Program-made: the position numbers and the translations under genes
In this document: piece by piece, positions 8,969 through 18,128 of the stretch
How positions within the stretch are numbered: position 1 is the stretch's first letter
How the letters are laid out: every line of letters begins with the position of its first letter
Origin: Limnohabitans sp. Jir72
Lineage (GTDB): Bacteria > Pseudomonadota > Gammaproteobacteria > Burkholderiales > Burkholderiaceae_C
Reading direction: 5' to 3'
NCBI RefSeq assembly: GCF_003063575.1
Contig: NZ_NESC01000010.1
Span: forward strand, 62,001-126,000
Length of the DNA: 64,000 nt
The notes under the pieces: model-generated
What the model saw: only the letters and a program-made list of their open reading frames with translations
Told to the model about the DNA's origin: nothing
The model's database searches: none

Positions 8969-10654
8969 ATGACACCCGACCGCGTTTGGCTCAGCAGTTA
9001 CCCCGAAGGCGTTCCCTCCGACATTGAATTCAGTCAATACAGCTCGCTGGTGGGCCTGATGGAAGAGAGTTTTGCCCGTTACGCCGAGCGCACGGCTTAC
9101 AGTTACATGGGCAAGAACACCAGTTACGCCCAAACCGATGCGGAAAGTCAGGCTTTGGCCGCTTACCTGCAATCGCTGGGCCTGTGCAAAGGCGACCGCG
9201 TCGCCATCATGATGCCCAATGTGCCGCAGTATCCCGTGGCCGTGGCCGCCATCTTGCGTGCCGGGTATGTGGTGGTCAATGTGAATCCGCTGTACACCCC
9301 TCGCGAACTCGAACATCAGTTGAAGGACTCGGGCGCCCGAGCCATCGTGATCATTGAAAACTTCGCGGCCACCCTCGAAAAGTGCATCGCCCAAACATCG
9401 GTGCAGCATGTGGTGTTGGCGTCCATGGGCGACCGTTTGGGGCTGCTCAAAGGTGCCATCGTCAACCACGTGGTGCGCAATGTCAAAAAACTGGTGCCCG
9501 CTTTCGAGCTGCCACAGGCGGTCCGGTACAACCAAGCCTTGGCGCAGGGACGCAGGCTGCCTTGGCGCAAACCCGAGATCGGACCCGATGACATCGCCGT
9601 TTTGCAATACACCGGCGGCACCACGGGCGTGTCCAAAGGCGCGGTACTGTTGCACCGCAACGTGATCGCCAACGTCTTGCAGTCCGAGGCCTGGAACGAG
9701 CCGGTCATGAAGCGCGTGCCCGCCAACGAGCAGCCCACGTCGGTGTGCGCCTTGCCGCTGTACCACATCTTCGCTTTCACGGTGAACATGATGCTGTCCA
9801 TGCGCACTGGCGGCAAGACCATCCTGATCCCCAATCCCCGTGACTTGCCTGCGGTGCTCAAGGAGTTGTCCCAGCACACCTTCCACAGCTTCCCGGCTGT
9901 CAACACCTTGTTCAATGGCTTGGCCAATCATCCGGACTTCAACAAAGTCGACTGGTCCAGCCTCAAGGTGTCGGTCGGTGGCGGCATGGCCGTGACGCCG
10001 AACGTGGCCAAACTCTGGCTCGAGAAAACCGGCTGTCCTATTTGCGAAGGCTATGGCCTGTCCGAGACCAGCCCCTCGGCCAGCTGCAACCCGACCACCA
10101 GCACCGAGTTCACTGGCACCATCGGCGTACCGATTCCGGGCACCTGGATGAAGCTGATCGATGATGAGGGCCAAGATGTGACCGAGCCGGGCCAAGCGGG
10201 CGAGATTGCGATCAAAGGCCCGCAAGTCATGGCCGGTTACTGGCAGCGCCCTGACGAAACCGCCAAGGGCATGACGGCCGACGGTTATTTCAAATCGGGC
10301 GATGTGGGCATCGTGGATGCGCGGGGTTATTTCAAGATCGTGGACCGCAAGAAAGACATGATCCTGGTCAGCGGCTTCAATGTGTACCCCAATGAGGTCG
10401 AAGAAGTGGCCTCGGCTTGCCCCGGCGTGCTGGAGTGCGCGGCCATTGGCGTGCCCGACGAAAAAACCGGCGAAGCGGTCAAGTTGGTGGTGGTGCGCAA
10501 AGACCCTCAGCTGACTGAAGTGCAGATCTTGGCCTATTGCCGTGCCAACATGACCGCTTACAAGCAGCCCCGTGTCATCGAGTTCCGTGACGAGTTGCCC
10601 AAAACCCCAGTGGGCAAGATCTTGCGACGCGAGCTGCGCAGCCCTTCAACCTGA
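8969..10654 (+). CDS. fadD: Long-chain fatty acid-CoA ligase
   Basis: The protein activates free fatty acids to acyl-CoA by way of an acyl-AMP intermediate. It shows the AMP-binding P-loop YTGGTTGVSKGA, the motif YGLSETSPSASCNPT, and the C-terminal DRKKDMILVSGFNVYPNEVE hinge and lid. I chose the ATG at 8969 (561 residues, exactly the E. coli FadD length) because GGAGA lies 9 bases before it; the upstream in-frame codons have no such site. A strong intrinsic terminator follows. Confidence 0.92.
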   Translation: MTPDRVWLSSYPEGVPSDIEFSQYSSLVGLMEESFARYAERTAYSYMGKNTSYAQTDAESQALAAYLQSLGLCKGDRVAIMMPNVPQYPVAVAAILRAGYVVVNVNPLYTPRELEHQLKDSGARAIVIIENFAATLEKCIAQTSVQHVVLASMGDRLGLLKGAIVNHVVRNVKKLVPAFELPQAVRYNQALAQGRRLPWRKPEIGPDDIAVLQYTGGTTGVSKGAVLLHRNVIANVLQSEAWNEPVMKRVPANEQPTSVCALPLYHIFAFTVNMMLSMRTGGKTILIPNPRDLPAVLKELSQHTFHSFPAVNTLFNGLANHPDFNKVDWSSLKVSVGGGMAVTPNVAKLWLEKTGCPICEGYGLSETSPSASCNPTTSTEFTGTIGVPIPGTWMKLIDDEGQDVTEPGQAGEIAIKGPQVMAGYWQRPDETAKGMTADGYFKSGDVGIVDARGYFKIVDRKKDMILVSGFNVYPNEVEEVASACPGVLECAAIGVPDEKTGEAVKLVVVRKDPQLTEVQILAYCRANMTAYKQPRVIEFRDELPKTPVGKILRRELRSPST

Positions 10655-10685
10655 GTGGTCGGTGCGCCAGCGTCGGTACACTGGA

Positions 10686-10711
10686 AAGCGGCTCACAGGA
10701 GCCGCTTTTTT
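10686..10711 (+). terminator. Rho-independent terminator after fadD
   Basis: AGCGGCTC-ACAG-GAGCCGCT forms a perfect 8-bp stem with a 4-base loop and is followed directly by a T run (TTTTTT), with A residues on the other side. Confidence 0.9.
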
Positions 10712-10732
10712 ATTTGAAACAAGGGACAAGCC

Positions 10733-11485
10733 ATGGCCGTGATCGGCATCATGAGTGCGATGCATGAAGAGTTGGCCGCCGTCTTGGCGGCCATGCCCGA
10801 TGAGCAGCGTGTGCGTGTGGCAGGGCGGGATTTCTGGGTGGGCCACTGGCATGGCCACGACGTGGTGGCGGTGCTGTCGCGCATTGGCAAAGTGGCTGCA
10901 GCCACCACAGCCACGGTTTTGCTGGAGCGTTTCAAGGTCGACACCTTGGTGTTCACCGGCGCTGCAGGCGGGTTGGCACCGCACGCCCAGGTGGGCGATG
11001 TGGTGGTGGCCACGGGTCTGATGCAGCACGATATGGACGCCTCGCCCTTGTTCCCGAAACACGAAGTGCCCTTGTACGGCCGATCGCGCTTTGGCACCGA
11101 TACCGCCTTGACAAAAGCCTTGGCAGCCGCAGCCGAGCAAGTGCTGTCCGACCCCGCACAGCATCTGGGCGCGCAGGCCATTGCAGACTTTCATTTGTTG
11201 TCACCGCGCGTGCACCAAGGCTTGATCGCCAGCGGTGACCGTTTTGTCTCGACCACCGCCGAAAGCCAGGCCTTGCAACTCAGCCTGCCCGACGCCTTGG
11301 CGGTCGAGATGGAAGGTGCCGCCGTGGCGCAAGTGTGTCTGGACTACGGCGTGCCGTTTGCGGCGGTCCGCACCATTTCAGACCGCGCAGACGACGAGGC
11401 CCACACCGACTTCAGCCGCTTCATCCGCGATGTGGCCAGCCGCTACAGCCTGGCCATCTTGTCGCAGTGGTTGCTGCAGAGGTAA
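10733..11485 (+). CDS. mtnN: 5'-methylthioadenosine/S-adenosylhomocysteine nucleosidase
   Basis: MtnN hydrolyses MTA and SAH to free adenine plus the thioribose moiety, clearing inhibitory by-products of SAM metabolism. The 250-residue sequence has the N-terminal GIMSAMHEE with the catalytic glutamate, the substrate loop VEMEGAAVAQVC, and RTISDRADDEAHTDF with the catalytic aspartate. The region around residues 100-150 is somewhat longer than in the E. coli enzyme (232 residues). A ribosome-binding site, AAGGGAC, precedes the ATG. It sits alone after the fadD terminator, convergent with corA. Confidence 0.93.
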   Translation: MAVIGIMSAMHEELAAVLAAMPDEQRVRVAGRDFWVGHWHGHDVVAVLSRIGKVAAATTATVLLERFKVDTLVFTGAAGGLAPHAQVGDVVVATGLMQHDMDASPLFPKHEVPLYGRSRFGTDTALTKALAAAAEQVLSDPAQHLGAQAIADFHLLSPRVHQGLIASGDRFVSTTAESQALQLSLPDALAVEMEGAAVAQVCLDYGVPFAAVRTISDRADDEAHTDFSRFIRDVASRYSLAILSQWLLQR

Positions 11486-11543
11486 TGCCGTCAAGCCTTG
11501 CATTGGGGTGCTTGTTGACTGCGACAAGATGGGCCCAAAGTTT

Positions 11544-11615
11544 GTTGCAGTGGGCTGGGGCCGGGCGACGATGTTGAGCCTGCGTCTGAGGAGCCCGGCC
11601 CCAGATCGCTGCAAC
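11544..11615. repeat. Large interrupted inverted repeat between convergent genes
   Basis: The arms GTTGCAG-TGGG-CTGGGGCCGGGC and GCCCGGCCCCAG-ATCG-CTGCAAC are complementary over 12 bp and a further 7 bp, separated by a symmetric 4-by-4 internal loop, around a 26-base centre. It lies between the ends of mtnN and corA. There is no T run on either side, so it is not a standard intrinsic terminator, though it could end or stabilise both transcripts. Confidence 0.75.
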
Positions 11616-11637
11616 CAACGTCCCCAGCGAAGGCGGC

Positions 11638-12624
11638 TTACTTCAACCAGCCCCGGCGACGGAAGTACCACATGGGCACCACGGCGCTGGCGGCCATCAG
11701 CACGATGGCCATGGGGTAGCCCCAGGCTTGGTTGAGTTCGGGCATGTACTGGAAGTTCATGCCGTAAATGCTGGCGATCAAAGTGGGGGGCAACAAGGCC
11801 ACGCTGGCCACCGAGAAGATCTTGATGATCTTGTTCTGGTTGATGTTGATGAAACCGACGGTGGCGTCCATCAAGAAGTTGATCTTGTCGAACAAAAACG
11901 CCGTGTGCGAATCCAACGAATCGATGTCGCGCAAGATCTGGCGGGCTTCTTCAAACTGCTCGGCATTGAGCATCTTGGAGCGCATCATGAAACTCACGGC
12001 GCGGCGCGTGTCCATCACATTGCGGCGGATGCGGCCGTTCAAGTCCTCCTGGCGTGCAATCGCGCCCAGCACTTCACCGGCCATGGCATCGGTGACATCG
12101 CCCGACAGCACTTTTTTACCCGCGATTTCCAGCTTGTCGTAAATGCCTTCCAGGGTGTCGGCCGAGTATTCGGCGTCCGCGTCAAACAACTTGAGCAGCA
12201 CTTCCTTGGCGTCTTCCAGCAAGCCGGGTGCGCGGCGCGCGCGCAGGCGCAGCAGTCGGAACACCGGCACGTCTTCGTCATGGATCGAAAACAGCACCCC
12301 CCGGCTTTTGAGGTCGGCGTTGTGCTGGTTCAGGATGAAGGCGCAGCGCACCGTGCGCGGCTCATCCTCGTCGGCGATCAAAAAATCCGAACGGATGTGC
12401 AATTCGCCGTTGTCTTCTTCGTAGAAGCGGGCGGATTCCTCGATGTCCTCGTCCATCGCATCTTCCGGGATGGACAGGCCGTAATACTGTTTGATCCAGC
12501 GCTTTTCGTCGACCGTGGGCGATTCCAGGTCCACCCAGATGGGTTGAAAGCGAGAGAGTTCTTCCAGGGACTCGATCTCCTCTTGGAAGAGACGGCCATT
12601 GGCAAGGGTGAAGATGTTGAGCAT
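11638..12624 (-). CDS. corA: Magnesium/cobalt transporter CorA
   Basis: CorA is a homopentameric Mg2+ channel of the inner membrane. The 328-residue protein has the large acidic cytoplasmic N-terminal domain, with many Asp/Glu residues around 55-85, and two membrane helices at the C-terminus. The first helix ends in YGMNFQYMPEL, containing the invariant GMN selectivity motif. A basic tail, WYFRRRGWLK, follows the second helix. Transcribed alone, convergent with mtnN. Confidence 0.96.
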   Translation of the reverse strand: MLNIFTLANGRLFQEEIESLEELSRFQPIWVDLESPTVDEKRWIKQYYGLSIPEDAMDEDIEESARFYEEDNGELHIRSDFLIADEDEPRTVRCAFILNQHNADLKSRGVLFSIHDEDVPVFRLLRLRARRAPGLLEDAKEVLLKLFDADAEYSADTLEGIYDKLEIAGKKVLSGDVTDAMAGEVLGAIARQEDLNGRIRRNVMDTRRAVSFMMRSKMLNAEQFEEARQILRDIDSLDSHTAFLFDKINFLMDATVGFININQNKIIKIFSVASVALLPPTLIASIYGMNFQYMPELNQAWGYPMAIVLMAASAVVPMWYFRRRGWLK

Positions 12625-12842
12625 GGCGAATCCAGAAAAAGGCCAGTTGCCAAAAGTTCAAAGGGGCGGCGAAGGGGAAAGCAGCTTCCGAACGATGGGC
12701 ACAATGCTCAAGGCGTCCGAAAGCTACCAACTCGGGGTAGCGTCCACGACAGGGTCTCCAAAAAAAAGAATGGGCGGATTATCGCACCGGACTTGGCGCT
12801 GGCGCTGGGGTGTTAGATTCAAATGCTTCACTCAGATTCCAT

Positions 12843-14045
12843 ATGACCTCACATTTGACTCCCAGGCGGGAACGCTGGCTGCTGCTGACCCTCGCTGGCA
12901 TCCAGTTCACCCATATTCTGGACTTCATGATCATGATGCCCTTGGGGCCGCAGTTCACCCGCCTGTTTGACATCAGCAACGCAGAATTTGGTGTCCTGGT
13001 CTCTGCCTACACCTTGTCGGCTGGTGCTTCCGGCTTGCTGGCGGCCACCTATGTGGACCGGTTCAGTCGCAAACGCTTGCTGTTGACCATGTACACCTTG
13101 TTTGGATTGGCAACGCTCGCTTGCGGGTTGGCACCGACCTATGGGTGGCTGATGCTTGCCCGTGTGGCCGCAGGGCTGTTTGGCGGAGTCTTGTCGGCCT
13201 TGTCGCAAACCATCGTCGCTGATGTGATCCCGTTTGAGCGCCGTGGCCGAGCCATGGGCGTGGTCATGACCTCGTTTTCGGTCTCCACTGTGGCGGGCGT
13301 GCCGTTGGGCCTGTTTTTGGCGGCGCACCTGAGTTGGCATGCGCCATTCATGGCCATAGCCGTCATGGTGGGCTCGCTGGTGATGGGTGCTTGGCAAACC
13401 TTGCCGCTGCTGGACGCTCATTTGCATCACCCTGATCGCACCAGTGTTTGGCGCAGCATTGGCCAGGTGCTGGTTGACGCCAACCACATCAAAGCCTTCG
13501 CCTTGTCGGCGGCAATGATGTTTGCTGGCTTCACGGTCATCCCTTACATCACGATTTATTTGCAATCGAATGCGGGCATGCACCCCGAGCAGGTCCCTTG
13601 GGTGTATTTGCTCGGCGGCATGGCCACCTTGTTGACAGCGCGTTTGTTTGGTCGCCTGACCGACCGAGTGGGTAAAGTCAAAATGTTCAAGCGCTTGGCC
13701 GTGGCGGTCTCGCTGCCTTTGATGGCCACCACTTTGTCCGCAGGCCTGCCTTTGGTCGCTTTGTTGGTGATTTCAACGGCATTCTTCAGCGTGATGAGTG
13801 GCCGCATGATCCCGGGCATGGCGCTGATTTCATCGGCGGTGGAGCCGCGCTTGCGCGGCACCTTCATGACCATCAATTCGGCAGTGCAGTCGGCGGCCAT
13901 GGGTTTGGCGGCCATGGTGGGCGGCACCATCATTGGGCGCGATGCGCAAGGGCATTTGACGCATTACTGGGTGGCGGGGGTGATTGGTGTGGCTGCCAGC
14001 TTGTTGTCGGTTTGGCTGGCCGGGCGGGTGCGTTTGCACGGCTGA
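12843..14045 (+). CDS. MFS transporter, probable efflux carrier
   Basis: The 400-residue protein has twelve predicted membrane segments and the MFS motif between helices 2 and 3 (ATYVDRFSRKRLLL). The sequence resembles drug/sugar efflux members of the DHA1/AraJ type, but substrate cannot be read from it. The ORF track starts at a GTG (12810); the first ATG at 12843 gives a normal N-terminus (MTSHLTPRRERW) just before helix 1. No clear Shine-Dalgarno sequence precedes either start. Not obviously linked to its neighbours. Confidence 0.85.
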   Translation: MTSHLTPRRERWLLLTLAGIQFTHILDFMIMMPLGPQFTRLFDISNAEFGVLVSAYTLSAGASGLLAATYVDRFSRKRLLLTMYTLFGLATLACGLAPTYGWLMLARVAAGLFGGVLSALSQTIVADVIPFERRGRAMGVVMTSFSVSTVAGVPLGLFLAAHLSWHAPFMAIAVMVGSLVMGAWQTLPLLDAHLHHPDRTSVWRSIGQVLVDANHIKAFALSAAMMFAGFTVIPYITIYLQSNAGMHPEQVPWVYLLGGMATLLTARLFGRLTDRVGKVKMFKRLAVAVSLPLMATTLSAGLPLVALLVISTAFFSVMSGRMIPGMALISSAVEPRLRGTFMTINSAVQSAAMGLAAMVGGTIIGRDAQGHLTHYWVAGVIGVAASLLSVWLAGRVRLHG

Positions 14046-14049
14046 CCTC

Positions 14050-14077
14050 GGGCATGAAAGTCATTGTGACCATGCCC
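14050..14077 (+). terminator. Hairpin after the MFS gene (possible terminator)
   Basis: GGGCATG-AAA-GTCA-TTG-TGAC-CATGCCC folds as an 11-bp stem with a 3-base bulge and a 3-base loop, six bases after the stop. It lacks a T run, so termination is uncertain. Confidence 0.4.
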
Positions 14078-14184
14078 AATCCTAGAACACGATAACACCG
14101 AAATGGCGCTTGATGCCCAATTTCCCGGTGCCCTAGGTGCATTCCATAGGCCACATTGCTTTTCTCAAAAGGCGAGCGCATAGT

Positions 14185-14233
14185 GGGGGCGAACCACCCG
14201 AAAAAAGTGGTTTGTCGCCCCCCTTAGGAGGGG
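14185..14233 (+). promoter_or_regulatory. Stable hairpin in the hpf leader
   Basis: GGGGGCGAACCAC and GTGGTT-TGT-CGCCCCC pair over 13 bp with one 3-base bulge and an A-rich loop. The downstream C run can instead pair with GGGG at 14230-14233, so two mutually exclusive folds are possible some 35-80 bases ahead of the hpf start codon. A regulatory role is inference. Confidence 0.45.
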
Positions 14234-14266
14234 CTTTCCTACACGGGATCTATGGAGGCCAAGCTT

Positions 14267-14596
14267 ATGAATTTGACAATCAGCGGACACCATCTGGAAG
14301 TTACCCCCGCCTTGCGCGATTATGTGACGGGCAAACTGGACCGAATTACCCGACATTTTGATCAGGTGGTCGATGTGAAAGTGCTGCTGACCGTGGAAAA
14401 GCAGAAGGAAAAGGAAAAGCGCCAACGCGCTGAATGCAACATCCATGTCAAAGGCAGCGACATGTTTGCAGAAAGCGCGCATGAGGATTTGTATGCTGCC
14501 GTGGATGACTTGGTCGACAAACTTGATCGTCAGGTGGTCAAGCACAAGGACCGGATCACCGACCATCACCACAGCGCACCCAAACGCATGATGTGA
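14267..14596 (+). CDS. hpf: Ribosome hibernation promoting factor, short form
   Basis: HPF binds the 30S decoding site in slow-growing cells and promotes 100S ribosome dimers. The 109-residue sequence begins [27 protein letters not shown], the signature of the family, with a lysine-rich segment ([12 protein letters not shown]) in the middle; it lacks the C-terminal domain of long HPF. The ATG at 14267 is preceded by GGAGG with 8-base spacing, which decides the start over the ORF-track ATG at 14252. In most proteobacteria rpoN lies directly upstream; here an MFS gene does. An intrinsic terminator follows. Confidence 0.93.
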   Translation: MNLTISGHHLEVTPALRDYVTGKLDRITRHFDQVVDVKVLLTVEKQKEKEKRQRAECNIHVKGSDMFAESAHEDLYAAVDDLVDKLDRQVVKHKDRITDHHHSAPKRMM

Positions 14597-14621
14597 TTGT
14601 TCTTTGAATCGAGTGAAAACC

Positions 14622-14645
14622 AGGGCCGCAACAAGCGGCCCTTTT
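14622..14645 (+). terminator. Rho-independent terminator after hpf
   Basis: GGGCCGC-AACAA-GCGGCCC gives a 7-bp GC stem followed by TTTT, 26 bases after the hpf stop. It separates hpf from ptsN. Confidence 0.8.
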
Positions 14646-14753
14646 CATGTCTGACAATGCGGGCCAAGCGCCGAAGGAGCAGGGCGGCAGTTCCTGTCGT
14701 GACAAGGTCTGCCAACCGGTGGGTCGGCGACAGGTGCATAATCCGCCTCGAAC

Positions 14754-15221
14754 ATGAATCGTCTCTCATCCATATTGCCTGTTGCCCAAGTTCTTGTGCA
14801 GGTGGAAGCCACCAGCAAGAAACGCGCATTCGAAGAAGCGGGTCTTCTCTTTGAGAACCTGCACGGTCTGTCGCGTGCCTTGGTGACCGACAGCCTGTTT
14901 GCTCGTGAGCGTCTTGGCTCGACCGGCCTGGGTCACGGTGTGGCCATCCCGCATGGCCGGATCAAAGGTTTGAAGGCACCCATGGCCGCGGTCTTCCAGT
15001 TGGCGCAGGCCATTGGCTTTGATGCGCCTGATGAGCAAGCCGTCAAGTTGCTGATTTTTTTGCTGGTGCCCGAAGCGGCGACCCAGAAGCACTTGGAAAT
15101 CCTGTCCGAAATTGCCGAGCTGCTCAGCGACAGCCAGTTGCGCGAAAACATCAAGGGCAGTGGCAGCCAAGAGAGCTTGCACCAACTGATTGCCCAATGG
15201 CAGTCCGCCCAAACGGTCTGA
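14754..15221 (+). CDS. ptsN: Nitrogen-PTS EIIA protein PtsN
   Basis: PtsN (EIIA-Ntr) is a regulatory phosphocarrier in the PTS-Ntr chain, and its phosphorylation state controls potassium transport and other targets in proteobacteria. The 155-residue sequence has the phosphoacceptor histidine H67 in GHGVAIPHGRIKG, and length and fold pattern match the family. It stands 26 bases ahead of hprK, consistent with a joint transcript. The kup potassium transporter is also in this window, though regulation of it by PtsN here is only a possibility. Confidence 0.94.
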   Translation: MNRLSSILPVAQVLVQVEATSKKRAFEEAGLLFENLHGLSRALVTDSLFARERLGSTGLGHGVAIPHGRIKGLKAPMAAVFQLAQAIGFDAPDEQAVKLLIFLLVPEAATQKHLEILSEIAELLSDSQLRENIKGSGSQESLHQLIAQWQSAQTV

Positions 15222-15247
15222 GTTCAGACCTGTCCTGAGCTGTTGCC

Positions 15248-16189
15248 ATGAAGCCGACCGTCATCAGCGCCGACGTCCTGTTTGAGGACCACCGCGGCAA
15301 GCTCAAGTGGCAGTGGGTGGCAGGGCTGGGGGCTTCTGAACGCCGGTTTGACGAAGTCGCCGTGCGCGAAGCCCGTTCAGGCGCCGATCTGGTCGGCTAC
15401 CTCAACTACATCCACCCTTACCGCGTTCAGATCCTGGGGCCGCGCGAAGTGGCTTACCTGAGCAATGCCACGCCAGAAGACTGTGCTCGCCGCATTGCCC
15501 GTATCGTCACGCTGGAGCCACCCGTGCTGGTGCTGGCCGATGGGCAGGTCGCACCGGACGCCTTGCTGTCCATGTGCGAACGGGCACAAATCCCGATGTT
15601 TGCCACCGAGCAATCGTCGGCTTTTGTGATCGACGTTTTGCGGGCCTACTTGTCCAAACATTTTGCCGACCGCACCACCATGCACGGGGTCTTCATGGAC
15701 ATCCTGGGCATGGGTGTGCTCATCACCGGTGAGTCGGGTCTGGGCAAGAGTGAGTTGGGGTTGGAGCTGATCTCTCGCGGTAACGGTTTGGTGGCCGACG
15801 ATGCCGTGGACCTGTACCGCATCAATCAGACCACCATTGAGGGGCGTTGCCCTGATTTGCTGCAAAACCTGCTCGAAGTGCGGGGCATCGGTTTGCTCGA
15901 CATCCGTGGCATTTTTGGCGAGACAGCAGTACGCCGCAAGATGCGCCTGAAGCTCATCGTGCACCTGGTGCGCCGTGAAACCTTTGACCGCGATTACGAG
16001 CGCATGCCTTCGGAGCCGCTCACGCAAGACGTGCTGGGCATCCCGGTGCGTAAGGTGGTGATCCAGGTGGTGGCAGGTCGCAACATTTCGGTGTTGGTGG
16101 AAGCCGCTGTGCGCAACACCATCTTGCAGATGCGGGGCATCGACACTTACCAAGATTTCATTGAGCGCCAGCGCCGCGCCATGGAATAA
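15248..16189 (+). CDS. hprK: HPr kinase/phosphorylase
   Basis: HprK phosphorylates and dephosphorylates the regulatory serine of HPr. The 313-residue protein has the family N-terminal domain and a C-terminal kinase domain with the Walker A sequence GESGLGKS (about residues 161-168), the catalytic histidine in [10 protein letters not shown] just before it, and the family segment [20 protein letters not shown]. In betaproteobacteria the enzyme belongs to an incomplete PTS used for regulation rather than sugar uptake. It ends convergently with fur. Confidence 0.95.
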   Translation: MKPTVISADVLFEDHRGKLKWQWVAGLGASERRFDEVAVREARSGADLVGYLNYIHPYRVQILGPREVAYLSNATPEDCARRIARIVTLEPPVLVLADGQVAPDALLSMCERAQIPMFATEQSSAFVIDVLRAYLSKHFADRTTMHGVFMDILGMGVLITGESGLGKSELGLELISRGNGLVADDAVDLYRINQTTIEGRCPDLLQNLLEVRGIGLLDIRGIFGETAVRRKMRLKLIVHLVRRETFDRDYERMPSEPLTQDVLGIPVRKVVIQVVAGRNISVLVEAAVRNTILQMRGIDTYQDFIERQRRAME

Positions 16190-16204
16190 GGGCAGCAGCG
16201 CGCC

Positions 16205-16633
16205 TCAGCGCTGACGGTGCGGGCAAGGGTTTTGTGTGCAGTGCGCGTACAGGCTCAGCGCATGGTCCGCAATCACAAAGCCTTTGGCGTGCGCGACGGC
16301 CTGTTGCCGGGACTCGATTTCAGGGTCATAGAACTCTTCCACCCGACCGCAGTCCAAGCACACCACATGGTCATGGTGCTGGCCCTCATTGAGCTCGTAA
16401 ACCGCTTTGCCACTTTCAAAATGGTTGCGGCTCAAGATGCCTGCTTGCTCGAACTGAGTCAACACCCGGTAAACCGTGGCCAGTCCGATGTCGGTGTTCT
16501 CCAGAAGCAGGTGACGAAACACGTCTTCGGCCGTCATGTGCCGCTGCGCGCCGCTTTGAAAAACCTCCAGGATTTTCAAGCGAGGCAAGGTGGCTTTGAG
16601 GCCGTTGTTTTTGAGTTCGTCGATTTGGCTCAT
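16205..16633 (-). CDS. fur: Ferric uptake regulator Fur
   Basis: Fur represses iron-acquisition genes when loaded with Fe2+. From the ATG at 16633 the protein is 142 residues and begins [25 protein letters not shown]; the ORF-track start adds 27 residues with no family match. The DNA-binding helix lies around residues 45-65, and metal-binding residues are seen in [19 protein letters not shown] and the C-terminal AHCTQNPC. Divergent from bamE across 83 bases, the common arrangement in this order. Confidence 0.95.
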   Translation of the reverse strand: MSQIDELKNNGLKATLPRLKILEVFQSGAQRHMTAEDVFRHLLLENTDIGLATVYRVLTQFEQAGILSRNHFESGKAVYELNEGQHHDHVVCLDCGRVEEFYDPEIESRQQAVAHAKGFVIADHALSLYAHCTQNPCPHRQR

Positions 16634-16716
16634 GGGTTTGACAGAGGGTAAAACAGCCCGACCGAAATGAGTGGCTGCCGCTACAATGCCTCGATCATAT
16701 CGGTCCCACTTCAAAC

Positions 16717-17253
16717 ATGACAGCTTCCCTGAATTTTCGCTTTCCGCAGGTCTGGCTTGCTGGACTCGTTTTGAGTGTCTGCCTTGGCGGCTGCAGCAGT
16801 ATTCACCAAGACACGTTCAAGGCTTACGTGCCTGAAGTGGTGCAAGGCAATTTTGTGTCCAAAGAACAGCGCCTTGCGTTGCGTCCGGGCATGGTCCGTG
16901 CGCAGGTGCGTGACATTCTCGGTACACCCTTGGTGGCCAGTTTGTTTCATGCCGATCGCTGGGACTATGTCTTCAGCATTCAGCGACAAGGCGTCCCGGC
17001 GCAGAACTTCCGCCTGACGGTGATGTTCAAAGGCGACGTGCTTGACCAGATTGACAGCGATGTTCTGCCCAGTGAGGCCGAGTTTGCAGGCCGACTCGTG
17101 CGCCCCCGCACTGCGGGTGCGATGCCCAAGCTGGAGGCCACCGAGGATGACCTCAAACGCTTTTCTGTGAACAAGCCAGACATGGACACGTCTCGCCCTA
17201 CGCCCGCCCCCTTGCCCAGCAGCTACCCGCCGCTGGAGCCTGTGACCCGTTGA
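16717..17253 (+). CDS. bamE: Outer membrane assembly lipoprotein BamE
   Basis: BamE is a small lipoprotein of the BAM complex that inserts beta-barrel proteins into the outer membrane. The 178-residue protein has a signal peptide with lipobox LGGC (cysteine near residue 27), then the SmpA/OmlA domain containing [33 protein letters not shown]. The C-terminal proline-rich tail is longer than in E. coli BamE. It is divergent from fur and precedes dapB by 46 bases. Confidence 0.93.
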   Translation: MTASLNFRFPQVWLAGLVLSVCLGGCSSIHQDTFKAYVPEVVQGNFVSKEQRLALRPGMVRAQVRDILGTPLVASLFHADRWDYVFSIQRQGVPAQNFRLTVMFKGDVLDQIDSDVLPSEAEFAGRLVRPRTAGAMPKLEATEDDLKRFSVNKPDMDTSRPTPAPLPSSYPPLEPVTR

Positions 17254-17299
17254 ACCAGAAAGGGGCCTTGAGCGCCTTTCACCAGCCTTGAAAATTCCC

Positions 17300-18115
17300 A
17301 TGAGCCCATTGAACACTTTGCCCGTTGCGGTGGCTGGCGCCACCGGCCGCATGGGAAACATGCTGATCGAAGCCATCTTGGCCACCGACGATTGCCGCCT
17401 GTCGGGTGCGCTCGACATGCCTGCCAGCCCTGCGCTGGGCCAGGATGCCTCTGCCTTTTTGGGCAAGGCCAGTGGTGTTGCGGTGGTGGCTGATCTGAAA
17501 GCCGGTTTGAAGGACTCGGGCTTTCTGATCGACTTCACCCGCCCTGAAGGCACCTTGGCGCACCTGAAGGTCTGCCGCGAACTGGGTGTCAAAGCCGTGA
17601 TCGGCACCACCGGGTTCACCGATGCGCAAAAGGCTGAAATCGCCGAGATCGCCCAAGACATCGCCATCGTCATGGCCCCCAACATGAGCGTGGGTGTGAA
17701 CGTGACCTTGAAGCTGCTGCAAATGGCGGCCCAAGCCCTGTCCACCGGCTATGACATCGAGATCATCGAGGCCCACCACCGCCACAAGGTGGATGCCCCC
17801 TCGGGCACGGCCCTCAAGATGGGCGAAGTGATCGCTGAAGCCATTGGCCGTGACCTGAAAGAGTGCGCCGTGTACGAGCGCTACGGCCACACCGGCGAGC
17901 GCGACCCGTCCACCATCGGTTTTTCGACCATCCGTGGCGGCGACATTGTGGGCGACCACACCGTGCTGTTTGCCGGCATCGGCGAGCGCATCGAGGTCAC
18001 GCACAAATCGTCCAGTCGCTCGACCTATGCCCAAGGCAGCTTGCGTGCTGTGCGTTTCCTGGCCGGTCAGCAGCGCGGCTTGTTCGACATGTTTGATGTG
18101 TTGAACCTGCGCTGA
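17300..18115 (+). CDS. dapB: 4-hydroxy-tetrahydrodipicolinate reductase
   Basis: DapB reduces 4-hydroxytetrahydrodipicolinate in lysine and meso-diaminopimelate synthesis. The 271-residue protein has the nucleotide-binding motif [17 protein letters not shown] and the active-site segment [22 protein letters not shown]. The ATG at 17300 is preferred over the TTG at 17288 because it begins just before the conserved Rossmann strand. It is followed within 13 bases by exbB-like and exbD-like genes, so they probably share a transcript. Confidence 0.95.
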   Translation: MSPLNTLPVAVAGATGRMGNMLIEAILATDDCRLSGALDMPASPALGQDASAFLGKASGVAVVADLKAGLKDSGFLIDFTRPEGTLAHLKVCRELGVKAVIGTTGFTDAQKAEIAEIAQDIAIVMAPNMSVGVNVTLKLLQMAAQALSTGYDIEIIEAHHRHKVDAPSGTALKMGEVIAEAIGRDLKECAVYERYGHTGERDPSTIGFSTIRGGDIVGDHTVLFAGIGERIEVTHKSSSRSTYAQGSLRAVRFLAGQQRGLFDMFDVLNLR

Positions 18116-18128
18116 ACTCGAGTTTGCG

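Noticed and set aside
14100-14170. Possible sigma-54 promoter before hpf
   Set aside because: The GG and GC doublets in TGGCGCTTGATGCC are spaced 10 bases apart, where the -24/-12 class requires 12.
17258-17280. Hairpin GAAAGGGGC/GCGCCTTTC after bamE as a terminator
   Set aside because: The stem has an internal mismatch and no T run follows. Too weak to call.
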